From Apoda limacodes (taxonomy: Eukaryota > Arthropoda > Insecta > Lepidoptera > Limacodidae), in assembly GCA_946406115.1 (NCBI GenBank), contig OX291553.1:9677001-9741000 (forward strand): a stretch of DNA of 64,000 nucleotides, read 5' to 3'. The position numbers were made by a program, and so were the translations under genes. Positions 52,061-63,238 of the stretch are shown piece by piece; the first letter of the stretch is position 1, and each line of letters starts with the position of its first letter. Below the pieces are notes generated by a model. That model saw only the letters and a list, made by a program, of their open reading frames with translations, was not told where the DNA came from and ran no database searches.

Positions 52061-52614
52061 AAACCTTTAACCATAATTTTAATTACCTACTTTATACATG
52101 TATCATTTATACTTCCCTAACATCTACGGCATACAGGTTTGTGTTTTGAAAATATAGTAGGTATGTATGTTTATGTTTAATCATATACCTACGATAAAAT
52201 GCTTTGTGATTCGACATGTTAAATAACCGGTATCGCCTACCAGCTAACGAATCCGCTTGTTATGTATGCTTTGACAAAAGACAATGGTACCAGTAGTTTT
52301 TTAATAATAATATCGTTTCTCAGTCACAATTCTACGTATATAATAAATTTATTGGTGTTAAAATTATAAATATCTAGGTACCTATTTGTTTTCTTTTTAT
52401 TAACAAGTTAAATTACTTATACTTGTACTTTGTACATAGTAATTACTTTACGAGTAAATACTTATTTAAATAAAGACTCGGTGCGTTACTAATTGGCTGG
52501 AATAACTAAACCATTTTCCTAATCCTTTCTTATTTTCGTCTTTTGCGTTTATATAGTAACTAATGTAAAATTGATAATATTTTTAATATTCTTACACGTA
52601 GCAACGCTGACCTT
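52061..52614. other. unassigned intergenic sequence
   Basis: AT-rich; nothing recognised. Confidence 0.6.
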
Positions 52615-52690
52615 CCAAAATTCGAATAGCTAGAGACTGTTTCTAATTAGGTCCTTTATTAGAAACAGTCTCTAGCTATTCAAATTTTGG
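52615..52690. repeat. 33-bp near-perfect hairpin, 10-nt loop
   Basis: Left arm 52615-52647 and right arm 52658-52690 are reverse complements with a single mismatch (32 of 33); the loop is TAGGTCCTTT. The arm centre is AATAGCTAGAGACTGTTTCT. Size and loop are in the range of a microRNA precursor, but precursors normally carry bulges. A recent inverted duplication or a hairpin-siRNA source is equally possible. Confidence 0.85.
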
Positions 52691-54996
52691 GATTCAAGAC
52701 CAAAATGTATGGAAATCTGACGTAGGTACCTCTCGAAACCCGTAAATGTACTTGCATATATTTTTACCTCTGGATTTCCAGCGTTCGAATAGGGTCCCTG
52801 ATTTTTGGCATAGAGCTGCTAAAGAGACGCAGGACATTTTTTTCTGATTAATAGTTACCTCAGTAACCGCACCACGGTGACCATGGACCACTGGACCAAG
52901 GTGACTTAATACATCTATTAGGTATATTCCAAAACTCGCAAACCAGCTTAAAAGCAATTAACGTTAAAATGAAAGACTTAGGTCAGTTTATTTAAAGTCC
53001 TTTGCTTTATTTTAATGAAATAAGAAGTCAAGATTGGACAGGGGAAAGAATGATATATGTAGTAAATCAGAAAAAGAAAATAAATATTAATGGTTGTAGC
53101 CATATCGATTCGTTTACAAAGTTAAGATTTTGAATTATGGGATGTATATCAAATTGCAATAGTAACAAAATCAGAAGATGGTATAAAGTTAATCTCCAAA
53201 GACAATCATAATGATTAATTCCAAAGACAGAGACATACAATGTTTTAATTTTAAAACTGATCAGTGATTCTTAGAGGGGCGTTCAAAAAAAGGGACTTTT
53301 CCTCAGCACCTTAAATTAAATTTAGCAAAGCATGTGAAGATCGTAATGGTGCAATTTACGAATTAGAAAGTTTTCACACAGAATGCAATAACAGATCCGT
53401 CAGCTTGTTTCATAAAGATTATGCGTACATTTGCCTACATACATACATAGAAAGTATCTTCATGATTTTAATGATCCCACGAACACCTGCAAAGTCACTA
53501 ATTAAATTACCACAAAAAATCGATGGAAGAGTACATATTTTATTACCATCTCAATAATTGTATCATATTAATACAAATTCCATCTTATTCAGCAGTTTCC
53601 TTGACGCCAAATGTAATACAAATCACTGTATATCACTTAAAAACTTCACACATGTAAAAACGTAAAGTAACAAGTGTTAAATAAATCAGAAAGTTTTAAA
53701 ACAAGATGGCGACGTGAACGCTGCGTTCGCGCATCGGTCACCGGATCTCGCGGCTGACTGGTCTACGCAAAAGGCATGACATCAAACCCCACTACTAAGT
53801 GATATGTTCTTTATACTCAGAATTACAACTCTATGTTCTTTGAGACACGTTACTGAATAACTTGACAATAGAATAATAGCGCATATTTAGCATGAACACA
53901 CGATTCTCTCTCTACTTGTCTATCAACATCATTAAACTCGTCATAATAAGGCTTGTTTTGATATTACCTATCCTAATGTTAATACTTGAGTATTCTGTAC
54001 GGAGGTAGATTTAGTTTTAACAAAATATTTTTATTATTTTTAATGTTTTAATAACAAAGATGTGTCTTCAGCGCAGTATCCGTTTCTTCTACATAATATG
54101 ATACCTAATCACCTAATTACGTAACATATTTAACACTAACTTTTTAATTTATATCATTAATGGTAATTACATTTTTATCTCTATAGTTGATGGTTATTGA
54201 TCAGTAACAGTTGTTTGCACTGGTTATCATTATTGTTTGTTAACACAATGCCGGATTGTAAAGAAGCGTAAACTAAAATCAAACGATTTCTTAAATAAAA
54301 AAAAATAATATAAGCCCTTTTTAGAACATCGATCATAGATCTTGTTTTTGCTTTCGTTTGCCTATAACCATTTCGTTTCCATACATTTTAGACGAATGTT
54401 TGTTGCTGAAACTTATTTTTTATGTAGTTATTTGAAATCATTAAAACCATTTTCTTAGTAAAATTTTTGAAATTCAATTTTAGTAGCTTCTATATGAAAA
54501 AGGTACCTAATAAACAGATTTCATAACATTATTGAACAACACAAATCACTAAACTACAATTTCTAACATAACTCTAGTTTCCATATTCTGGGGCTTGACT
54601 CTCGAATTTCCAATTGTAAAACTGTCTTATCGAAAAGCCTCTTAAATATTAACATTGCAATTGCATTTCGTATTGAGTAATCTTAATAATAATAGATACT
54701 TACTATTTGGTTTTGATATCGAAATCTCGGTGAAATTAAAATCGAGCGTTCAGACTACCTCGCAGTACTTAATGAAAATTTAATTTAATTTTTTTTAAAT
54801 ATAGAGTGTTGACGGGTTATTCGTATTAAGCAACATCCTGGCCGATATTGATTTATATACTTACATATGCGGAATTGCCAGATTTATCTGCGTCATTTGA
54901 GCCAAGTTTCGTGGCGATCTAAACAATTTTAACCCGTGAACCCCTTGATTTTATTAAGAATATGTAGAAATTAGTTGTATTAGTTATATTTTATTT
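52691..54996. other. unassigned intergenic sequence
   Basis: AT-rich except for a GC-rich patch at 53700-53780 (AACAAGATGGCGACGTGAAC, CGCGCATCGGTCACCGGATC) that could be part of a promoter or noncoding first exon. No coding sequence recognised. Confidence 0.5.
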
Positions 54997-55233
54997 TTAC
55001 CTAGCTTTTGCCCGCGGTTCCAACCGCACTAAATCTGGTTATTAGAGTAGAATTTCAAGGGTACCTGCTCAATAATAGACACTGACTCACTTTTCAAGTA
55101 GTCTACGTCCTTCCCCGAGACTCAAACTATCTCGATGCCAAATTTCATCTTAATAGGTTCAGGTTCAGGTAACAGACGAGGAGACAGATAGACAGACAAA
55201 GTTACTTTCGCGTTTACAATATTAGTATCGATT
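54997..55233 (+). repeat. family G copy
   Basis: It starts CTAGCTTTTGCCCGCGGTTC, has ACTCAAACTATCTCGATGCC and AAATTTCATCTTAATAGGTT, and ends GACAGACAAAGTTACTTTCG...ACAATATTAGTATCG. Confidence 0.85.
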
Positions 55234-56487
55234 TATATGAATAACAAAGACAATTAGACGTTTAAATTTACACAAATTTTAAAATAAATATTCCCCTGTA
55301 AACATTGTTTACTCATATATTATATCTGTACAATAGGACTTAAATATCATCCCGTATCAAAGAGAATATAATTTACTACGTAAGATCCCGTATATTATGC
55401 TAAGAGAAGGTATGGCAAAATTTTATTTGATATTTTCTAATCTAAGATTTCAAAAATAAGGAGACGGGGATATTAAAAGAATTTGATGTTCATATGAAAA
55501 TCAAAAACTTATCCGCTTCATTGTAGTTTAGTATAAGTAGTATAGTTTATAGTTTTGTCAATTAATTTAGTATAAGAACTAAGTGTTGGACTAATAATTA
55601 TTCTTTTATTTCAATACAGAATAAATTTCTAGCGGTGAGAGTTACAAATACATGTGCAAGAAAAATGCAGTAATTTCGAAACCAGTAAAATACAGTAGTT
55701 TTTAAGATGCCAGGAACAAAAATTCTATTTGCTTCAAATTTATTGTTTTGATTTGAGGTTTACAATTGTTTAACCTTCTTAGTTTTTAGCATAATTAAAC
55801 AGGCCTATTTGACCTTGTCCAAACTCTTTATGAGCATTCCAAGAGAAATTCTGACAACTCTTCTAATTTTTATTCAATTACGTCATGTCATTTGCTGTCT
55901 TCACTCAGCGGTACCATTGAAATAACTGGTTTATAAAATGACTGAGTAGATTGAGTTTATTAATTAGATTATTGAGAATTTCTCAACTCTCTCATTAACT
56001 CTAGTTTACTCAAATCAACCAATATTAAAATCGAGTATTTTGTTTGATTACCGGTTTTAATCGAATTTTGATGTGTCACATTTGATTTTTCATTCTTGTT
56101 AATCGGTACCCATCACGTTTCTTATAAAATCCAATTTCCAAACCATAATTTTAACAGTATAAGTGAAAATTGGAATCAAATCTTATCTTACTTCTATTAA
56201 TTTTAAAACGTCGACCATTTTGTTTGACGAGGTTGACGGATCACATACCTATTGGAAAAAAAGGTATGTTGCCAGCCTTGGTACTACCGTTACTTTAAGT
56301 CACTGACCATTGACGCACGTGCTTAGCAAACATATGAGTTAATGCTTGAACACCGTTCCGTGATGGCTATTGCACGTATTTAGAACTGTTCAGATCCTGT
56401 TTTGGGTTTTTATTTGGGTTGGGTTGTTGGGTTACGTATAACCAGGATGCGTGTAAACGTTGAGAATAATTTTATTGCTTATTAATT
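55234..56487. other. unassigned intergenic sequence
   Basis: AT-rich; no gene or repeat recognised. Confidence 0.6.
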
Positions 56488-56730
56488 ACTAGACTTTGCC
56501 AGCGGCTCCGCCCGCTCTAAATTTGTTTATCGGCGAGGAACTTCTTTATTATACTAATGAAGTTTGCAAAGCTATAGTTCGTTTAACCCTGTTAAAGTTA
56601 TTTCCGCGGGAGCTTTTGAATTTTTCGGGATAAGACTATATGCTGTTCCAAGACCTAACCTATATGTATGCCAAGTTTAATCCCGATCCGTCCAGTGGTT
56701 GATCATACATAATATTAGTAGGATAAAATT
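56488..56730 (+). repeat. family G copy, diverged
   Basis: CTAGACTTTGCCAGCGGCTC opens the copy and CAGTGGTTGATCATACATAA...TATTAGTAGGAT closes it. Similarity to 54997-55233 is strongest at both ends. Confidence 0.75.
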
Positions 56731-58048
56731 TTATCCATAAGTAGCTGTTGGCTGTGACTTCATCTGTATTAAAATTAATATTATTTATTTTTATTTTCAA
56801 CAGCAGTCACTGCATATTGTACTTTATTTATTTAATTGTACTTCATTGTTGACTAGTGACGCTTGAAAACATACAAATATTTCGAAAGTTATTAGATATT
56901 TTTTGTAAATATGTGTAAAAATTGAAATAGATGGCAGTTCCTCTTCCAGCCTACTTATTCCTGTCGTAAAAATCATATAATAGTTTTACTTTTTATTATT
57001 TTCTAAAGTTAACTTCGTAATTCGAATATTTTTTTCTAAAGTTGTGAATTTCCCTTATTTCACAAAAATAGGATATCATTTAATTTTTTTTTAGTAAAAA
57101 ACACAATAAAAAGTTAGTATTTACTACCGTCCCGGAATCAAAATGGCGTCCTGGTGAGATTAAACGGCATTAGAAACTCTGGAACATTCGCTGTTTTAAC
57201 ATTTAATTATTATTACAATTTTTCAAGTGTTACGTTAGGGTAACACAATTTCCGTTTTATAAAATTTATAAACTTTTTAATTTTTTTTATTGTTTGTAAT
57301 GGATGGATGTAGATTGTTAAGTGTTCACCAATGACCGAAAAAACACTTCCAATTATACGGCGCAATTCCAATGTGGAACGATCTAAGATAGGCTCTACAA
57401 TTTCACTTTCCCTTTCTAAAATGTATTAGGTTGAAAACATATTTTTCAGAAAAGAGGGTATTTTACATGAAATGTATGTAATGGCGGTTTTCTTACTTGT
57501 TTGACTATGAAATTACACTTAACTGGAGGAGTTAAAATACATTCACTCTTAAAATATCAAAGTACTTATGGTACTTTAGCACCAAAGCACGTTTTATTCC
57601 CATTGTACCACTTTCATAAAAACTAATTTAATGTTAGTCGGTCGCCATCGCGTTTTCATTTAAAATTGTATTTGCGACTTTGCTTGTGTAGATAGAGTAA
57701 GACATAAGCGGTACTACACTCCTGCTGTTTTGACGTGTCAGTCACAAAATAGAATCAAATTTTATTTGATTTGAAAGCGAAGGTATTACTAACCTTTGCT
57801 TTCAATAGCTATAAAGTAAAGCTATCTTATTGTTTAAATTTACTGTGCCAGATATGTATATTCTTCGACACGAATGTGGTATTAACGCATCAACGATAAA
57901 AATATTAACATCTTATTTGGTTATTTGGTTAATGAATTAATATCATGCAGTGACGTAAGCGAAGAGACGGCGTTACATAATTGCTGCCTCGTGTGATGGC
58001 GACAGCTAACGGATAAATCTTGCAGAAAATCAGACAAACTTTGTTTGT
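56731..58048. other. unassigned intergenic sequence with one repeat piece
   Basis: The GGCGTCCTGGT repeat shared with 47706-47770 lies at 57125-57195. A short hairpin (GAAAGCGAAGGT / ACCTTTGCTTTC) is at 57774-57803. Otherwise AT-rich without a recognised gene. Confidence 0.55.
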
Positions 58049-58337
58049 AAAAAAATCGGCCAAGTGCAAGTCGAACTCGCGCACGAAGGGTTCCGTACCA
58101 TTATCTACAAAAAGAGCAAAAAAATCACGTATGTTGTATGGGAGCCCCCTTAAATTTATTTTTTTCTGTTTATTAGTATTTGTTGTTATAGCGGCAACAG
58201 AAATACATCTTCTGTGAAAATTTCAACTGTCTAACTATAACGGTTCATGAGATACAGCCTGGTGACAGACGAACGGACGGACAGCAAAGCCTTAGTAATA
58301 GGACTCCTAATTACATTTCAGGTACGGAACGCTAAAA
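58049..58337 (+). repeat. family P, complete short copy
   Basis: From AAAAATCGGCCAAGTGCAAG and CGCGCACGAAGGGTTCCGTA, through TTGTATGGGAGCCCCCTTAA and GTTATAGCGGCAACAGAAAT, to TTTCAGGTACGGAACGCTAA. At about 290 bp it is the most compact full copy in the window. Confidence 0.88.
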
Positions 58338-59436
58338 AGGACTTAGTAAAAAATGGTTATACAGAAACTGTCTTGAGTAAATAGATATTATAGAGGCGTT
58401 TTGTTGACAATTGAATGCGCTCAATGCTCTCTATGCGCATTCAATATATTGACACAAAAGATAAATGCGTTATGCCGGCACTTTTGGTCCGCATTCACCG
58501 CATAAACTCCACTTGCTTTGGAGGTTGAGCAGTGGATGCGCGTCAAAATAATAAACGGCCATATTGTTTGTTTAAGTTTACATCGTACTCAATGCCTATG
58601 CGATGTCGTAGCTCTAAATGCCATCAACAAAACACAGCTATCGTTATTGCCTTTGAATTTCATTCAATTAAAAACATTGCGAAATGAATATCAAAACGTT
58701 ATCAAAAATTCCTACAAAAAATAACCTTCAAAAGATGTTTTTTTTTTAGTGCTCAGTCATTTTAAGTTTGAAGTATCAAGTTTAAAAATATTAAACTCAT
58801 GGCGAATTAAGTGCAGTGGTGTAAAATTCTAAACAAACTTATATCGCCTGTGCGTTACATAAGTTACAAATTAGCAGCATTAACTTTAATTATATATTTG
58901 ATAATTACATTGCTGCCTACGCATTATCAGCTGCCACAGAAGCAAATCCAAGCAGATTATTATCAATCAACTTTTCATGATCGCCCACGATACTTTCGTG
59001 TAATAATTAATTTTCTTTGGGTTTTTAATATGGTAATTATCCACCTGATATTAGAACATTATACTGTGTAGTAGAAACATATTTTTGTAAGACACAAAAA
59101 GATCGTTAGTATATCGACTGTACTCAAAAATTTCCAGTGATAATTTGAAACTCTCAGAAAACTTTACAGTTTGGGAATATTATTTTAAGTCACTAACAAT
59201 ACCAGGCTTCATATGTCGATATTAGTGGGAAACCGGCCTTTCTCACCTTAAATGACGGCAATTAGATACATGCCAGTGTGGATTGTAGACGCGTACGTCT
59301 TTTTATCGTATCCAGGTTTCCTTATGACGATTTTATTCACCGAGTAAGGCCGTTTTTCCACACGTTACATTGCGTATCGTGTAGCTTTGTCATTTACCTT
59401 CATATTGCTTTGATTTTTAATTGTTTGTAAAACAGT
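58338..59436. other. unassigned intergenic sequence
   Basis: GGCGTTTTGTTGAC at 58395 matches, inverted, GTCAACAAAACGCC at 30314, so both may be ends of one repeat type. A degenerate retroelement tail (CAGGTTTCCTTATGACGATT) is at 59310-59340. The plus frames at 58518-58724 and 58811-59071 show no domain. Confidence 0.45.
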
Positions 59437-59720
59437 CTATACTAATATTATAAATTCGAAAGTAACTCTGTCTATCTGTCTGTTACCTCTTCACGCTTAA
59501 ACCGTTGAACCGATTTAGATAGAATTTGGTATGGAGATGGTTTGAGTTCTGGGGAAGCAATAGGATAATTTTTATCCCGAAAAATTCAAAGGTTTCCTAA
59601 GAAATAATCATAACCAAGCTTAGACAAACTAAAGCTTGCAAACTTCATTACTATAATTAAGGAGTTAATTAAGAAGTTCCGCGCCGATAATCAAATTAAA
59701 GACAGGTGGAACCGCTGGCA
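59437..59720 (-). repeat. family G copy, inverted
   Basis: TATACTAATATTATAAATTC and AACTCTGTCTATCTGTCTGT start it on the plus strand, TTAAACCGTTGAACCGATTT follows, and GGTGGAACCGCTGGCAAAAT closes it: the inverse of 54997-55233. Confidence 0.85.
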
Positions 59721-59759
59721 AAATTCTTTAATCTATCCCATTTAGATTATTAATGTGAA

Positions 59760-60885
59760 AGTTTTTGTTACCCCACCGCGCTTCGGCACCCACTGGATGG
59801 ATCGGGAACCGCTGAACCGATTTAGATGAAAGTTAGTATGGAGATAGTTTGAGTCTCGGAAAAGGACATAGGCTATTTTTCATTTCGGAAATTTAAAAAG
59901 CGAGAAAAACTGTAACGTTTGTAACTCAAGCCTGCCGTAACGTGGCTATTGATGAGCAAAGCAAGACCATGACCAAGACTAGAACAGTCTTGGTCTTGGT
60001 CTTGGTCTTGCTCAAATCTGTCTGGTCTCGGTCTTGGTCTTGGTCTTGGTCTTGCTTACCTAGTCTTGGTCTTGGTCTTGCTGTATTTTGTTTGGTCTTG
60101 GTTTTAGTCTTGGTCTTGCCATAATTTCTTAACGAACATCTTTCAAAACATTTTGTAAACATTTTATTTTTATTCAGCAAACATTTTTAAACCTAAATTT
60201 ACTATCTTTGAATTAAAAAAAGTTCATTAAAATATTATTTCTTATTGTTATTCAAAGATGGATTGTGACTAGATAGTTTAAAATCAATCATTATTTTGTA
60301 AAATACTTTATTTTATTGCACTTTAAAAATTTAGTATTTAGTATTGCTGAATATAATTCTAGATTTCAGTACTTTTTTTCGTTCTTTAGCAGGCGGGTAT
60401 TTTTTAAATATAAATATTTTATCTCACATAGAAAAAGGCGAGTTACTGTGAAAAAGAAATTTTGGTTGAGTCTTGCGTATTTAATCTTGGTCTTGCATAG
60501 TCGGTCTTGGTATTAGTCTTGTTCTTGTCCATATTGTCTTGGTCTTGGTCTTGCCAGTCGAAGAATGGTTTCGGTCTCGGTCTTGGTCTTGCTTTTTCGC
60601 AAGACCAAGACCAAGACCAATATTGCTCGTCACTAAACGTGGCATCTAATTGAGCTAAAAATTTGAACAGAGACAGTTGAAGATACAGAAAGGAGAAAGA
60701 CGACTTTTTATCCTAGAAAATTCAAAAGTTTATGTGGAAGCAACTGTAACCAAATTCTACGAACGAACCATAGCTGCAGATATAGCTTGCTATAACTAAC
60801 TTTCTGAGTTTAATCAAGGAGTTTCCGCGAAAGAATCTCTGGCCGATAGCCATTTTAAAGGCGGAGGAGCCGCTATATATATCTA
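59760..60885 (-). repeat. diverged repeat interrupted by a hAT MITE
   Basis: Flanks at 59760-59946 (AACCGCTGAACCGATTTAGA, GAGTCTCGGAAAAGGACATA) and 60636-60885 (GTTTCCGCGAAAGAATCTCT, GCGGAGGAGCCGCTATA) look like an inverted family G-type copy split by the MITE at 59947-60635. Confidence 0.55.
59947..60635. mobile_element. hAT-type MITE packed with AAGACC/GGTCTT hexamer arrays
   Basis: A 689-bp element flanked by a perfect 8-bp duplication AACGTGGC (59939-59946 and 60636-60643). Terminal inverted repeats: TATTGATGAGCAA at the left, TAGTGACGAGCAA inverted at the right (11 of 13). Most of 59959-60120 and 60466-60620 consists of GGTCTT/AAGACC hexamers in both orientations, with an AT-rich core between. 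An 8-bp duplication and TA(G/T)TGA-type ends fit the hAT superfamily. It has no transposase; the Lys-Thr and Gln-Asp repeat frames it yields are translation artefacts. Confidence 0.82.
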
Positions 60886-61456
60886 TAATTTTTAAACCTA
60901 AACATAAAAAAACCTTATCTAAATGCTGCCAGTCGGCAACGTAGCTGAAAGTCTGACGGCATTGCCACGCTGTATGGCAATGCTAATACCAACCAATGAC
61001 CAAGATATTCGTCAGCTCTTCGGTCGTGTGAAATGGAGACCAAGCGTTTCGACAGATCTTTGAAATCATGCTGGGAACGAACTCTTGGTCTCCACACCAA
61101 AAGCCTCAAATATGTAGGAATCACCAAGCATTGCATATTCAAACCTTTTTTTTATTTTCTACTAAGTCAGCACCAGATCCTGCGTTTTTATTGGTAGTTG
61201 GAACATGGGATAGTTCCAAAGTAGCATCCTATACTAAAGGTCGTCCCATCCGCTAAGGTGCGACGTCATCCCGTCGTGACTTTTCCCATCCTTACGTGCA
61301 AACCCTGTTGGTTCTCTGGCCTGACAGTGCATGGTAACCAAGACCATCAACTATGCTACCGCACTAGCAGAAGTAGAGGGGATTCGTTGGTTCTGGCGCA
61401 CTTCCCCCCAACCTCAACCCCTCGCCTAAACTAACCTAACTTTTCTGCCCCCGCAC
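60886..61456. other. transition zone before the Polinton-type element
   Basis: Base composition rises towards GC from about 61160. A 75-residue minus frame (60915-61142) and a 62-residue plus frame (61068-61256) have no recognisable domain. The left boundary of the Polinton-type element probably lies in or just right of this zone, but I could not identify a terminus or a target duplication. Confidence 0.45.
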
Positions 61457-61571
61457 GACTCGCGCTTGACCACTCTCAAAACCACCCCTGTGTCTGGGGT
61501 GTGGCGACTCGCGCTTGACCACTCTCAAAACCACCCCCTGTGTCTGGGATACGTCGACTCACGCTTGACCA
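61457..61571. repeat. 49-50-bp tandem repeat, 2.3 copies
   Basis: Units starting GACTCGCGCTTGACCACTCT then CAAAACCACCCC, TGTGTCTGGG lie at 61457 and 61506; a third, partial and diverged unit starts at 61556 (GACTCACGCTTGACCAG). The first two are nearly identical. Tandem repeats of this kind are common inside the long terminal inverted repeats of Polintons (inference for this copy). Confidence 0.8.
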
Positions 61572-61767
61572 GAACTACCACGTGACATCACTGTAGGTTC
61601 TGTGTAGTTTTGTTAAGTATTTATATCATTATCGTAATGGGTCTATCGTATTTTTCCGTTCATTAGTTATTCTTATTTAATTACAATGTCGTGAGTGCGA
61701 TAATGATGTTTGTGGTGACATTCCTAATACCTTTTTAATTATATTTGTACTTGTAAGATAAATCGTA

Positions 61768-61800
61768 TATATATAGGATAGTCGAGAGTATTCGAGTTAC
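61768..61800 (+). promoter_or_regulatory. TATA-like promoter of the two-exon gene
   Basis: TATATATATAGGATAG lies about 100 nt upstream of the ATG at 61872, with transcription expected to start roughly 25-30 nt downstream (about 61800). This is a position-based inference; initiator elements were not distinguished. Confidence 0.45.
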
Positions 61801-61871
61801 AATTTATCATCAAGTGATTGAATTCATCCTGTGTGATACTGAGGCTGGTTCTATTTACTTCAAAAAAAGCT

Positions 61872-62527
61872 ATGGAGGTATGTGTTTTTTTGCTTTATAA
61901 TTCTTTATCTATATTTATTATATATATTACAGACCCTCAAAACTATGTGTTTGTTTGAATGTCTATTACTTAAACCAATTTTGTTTAGGTTTTCACTTTA
62001 GGCAAATTTTTGATTCAAATTATTATACAAATATGTTTTTAAAGCATAGGCTTATTTTATTACAGAATTCAACATTTAACGTAATGGAAGAAAACACGTT
62101 CAAGCATTACTACTACGCTACATCGGATGATGAGCAATCAACTGAGAAGGCCTTAGAAACAACAAAGCTCAAACGGTCTTGTCGAAATAGTATCGACTCA
62201 TTCTTTGAGGGGACCAATCAGAAGAAAAAGAAACTCAGCTCTACAGTGGCGAGATCTTCAAAAGATGGTATCCCTGGTGTCACATACTTGTCTACTAATA
62301 ATGATGATGGGGCTCATGCTACACATTTGATAAAAATTGAGGTGTATGACCTCATAAAATTGAAAAAAGTACCAGTAGATGAACATTGGAAACACTCAGA
62401 AGTGAGGATCAAATATTATACGGATACAAAAGATGAAAAATATGAGCAAACGAAGGGTATCATATTTGATATCACGAAGCAAATAGCAGAAACCAATAAC
62501 TGTAAAAAATACTTTTTTAAAAAGTAA
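61872..62527 (+). CDS. two-exon Polinton-type gene of unknown function (155 aa)
   Basis: Exon 1 (61872-61877) holds only ATG GAG before a strong donor (GTATGT). Exon 2 (62066-62527) follows a strong acceptor (TTTATTACAG) and continues in frame, giving a 155-residue protein; the intron is 188 bp. The open frame extends unspliced to 61955, but that N-terminus is intron-derived. The protein is acidic at its N-terminus (SDDEQSTEKALE), has two basic patches (KLKR and NQKKKKL) that could act as a nuclear signal, and a Lys/Glu-rich C-terminal half. I do not recognise a family. It could start at the internal Met 62084 if not spliced. An AATAAA lies about 100 nt after the stop. It converges on the protease gene. 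Confidence 0.7.
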
Positions 62528-62716
62528 TCTCTAATAGCTAAATTAATTTATAAGAACCAGCTTCAGTATTACTCGAAATCAACTTTGAATCAAATTGTAT
62601 CATGTTTGAGTTTTATTGTGAATGAATGAATAAATGATATAAATAAAAAATATTTTTTTGTTTTTTAACCACTAATTACACAAACACACACATAAGAAAA
62701 AAACATTTTTTTTATT
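62528..62716. other. convergent 3' ends with polyadenylation signals
   Basis: The 189-bp gap between two converging genes contains AATAAA on the plus strand at about 62628 and 62640. The protease gene's own AATAAA-type signal overlaps its last codons (AATAAAACTTTTTAA, minus strand). There is no room for another gene. Confidence 0.6.
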
Positions 62717-63169
62717 TTAAAAAGTTTTATTATCAAAAATTGTTTTAAACATATCATATAATAAAATATCATTACATAGAGTGTTATTACTAAAGTGGTT
62801 TACAAAATCAATCATTGATTTACCATGAAACTTAAAATACAAATAAACAAGACAATATTCCCCACAAACAGTTGTAAAGTCATTTTGAACTCTTTTATTA
62901 TTGTAACTCCATATCTTAGTATTCTTATTTAAGAAATATAAATGATGTCTACTAGGTTTACGACCATAAGAATCAAAGTATTCACCTAATCCATTTTTAT
63001 TAATATGTATTCCCACCCAATGCGATCCAGGTTGATTGTCAACATCTAAATTACTAATGAGAAAAGCAGGTAGGTGCATGAGTACTGGTAATCTATTTGC
63101 AGCAAATACATTTAGTTTAATTTTCGGAGAAATTATCTTTAAACATTTTTGAATATCTAAAGTATTCAT
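62717..63169 (-). CDS. adenain-like cysteine protease (Polinton maturation protease)
   Basis: A 150-residue open frame. GSHWVGIHI holds the catalytic His50, EYFDSYGRKP the acidic residue Asp66, and QNDFTTVCGEYC the oxyanion Gln95 and catalytic Cys102, with the seven-residue Gln-to-Cys spacing of adenovirus proteases. Length and motif order fit the adenain/Ulp1-type C5 fold of Polintons. In this group the enzyme is thought to cleave capsid precursors during virion maturation. It has no stop or frameshift. It lies 69 bp downstream of the capsid gene on the same strand. The start is the first Met of the frame. Confidence 0.88.
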   Translation of the reverse strand: MNTLDIQKCLKIISPKIKLNVFAANRLPVLMHLPAFLISNLDVDNQPGSHWVGIHINKNGLGEYFDSYGRKPSRHHLYFLNKNTKIWSYNNKRVQNDFTTVCGEYCLVYLYFKFHGKSMIDFVNHFSNNTLCNDILLYDMFKTIFDNKTF

Positions 63170-63238
63170 TTCAGAATGTTGATATTATGAATGTCAAAAG
63201 TATAATAAGTCATTTCATTGAGTTCTAATTATTATATT

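Noticed and set aside
58811..59071. 86-residue plus-strand frame with hydrophobic stretches
   Set aside because: AT-rich DNA produces hydrophobic frames by chance; no domain, promoter or splice evidence.
59926..60180. Open frames rich in Lys-Thr, Gln-Asp and Leu-Val repeats
   Set aside because: They are translations of the GGTCTT/AAGACC hexamer array in a MITE and not proteins.
61955..62065. N-terminal extension of the Polinton-side open frame
   Set aside because: It lies upstream of a strong acceptor and within a predicted intron; the spliced frame starting at 61872 explains the gene better.
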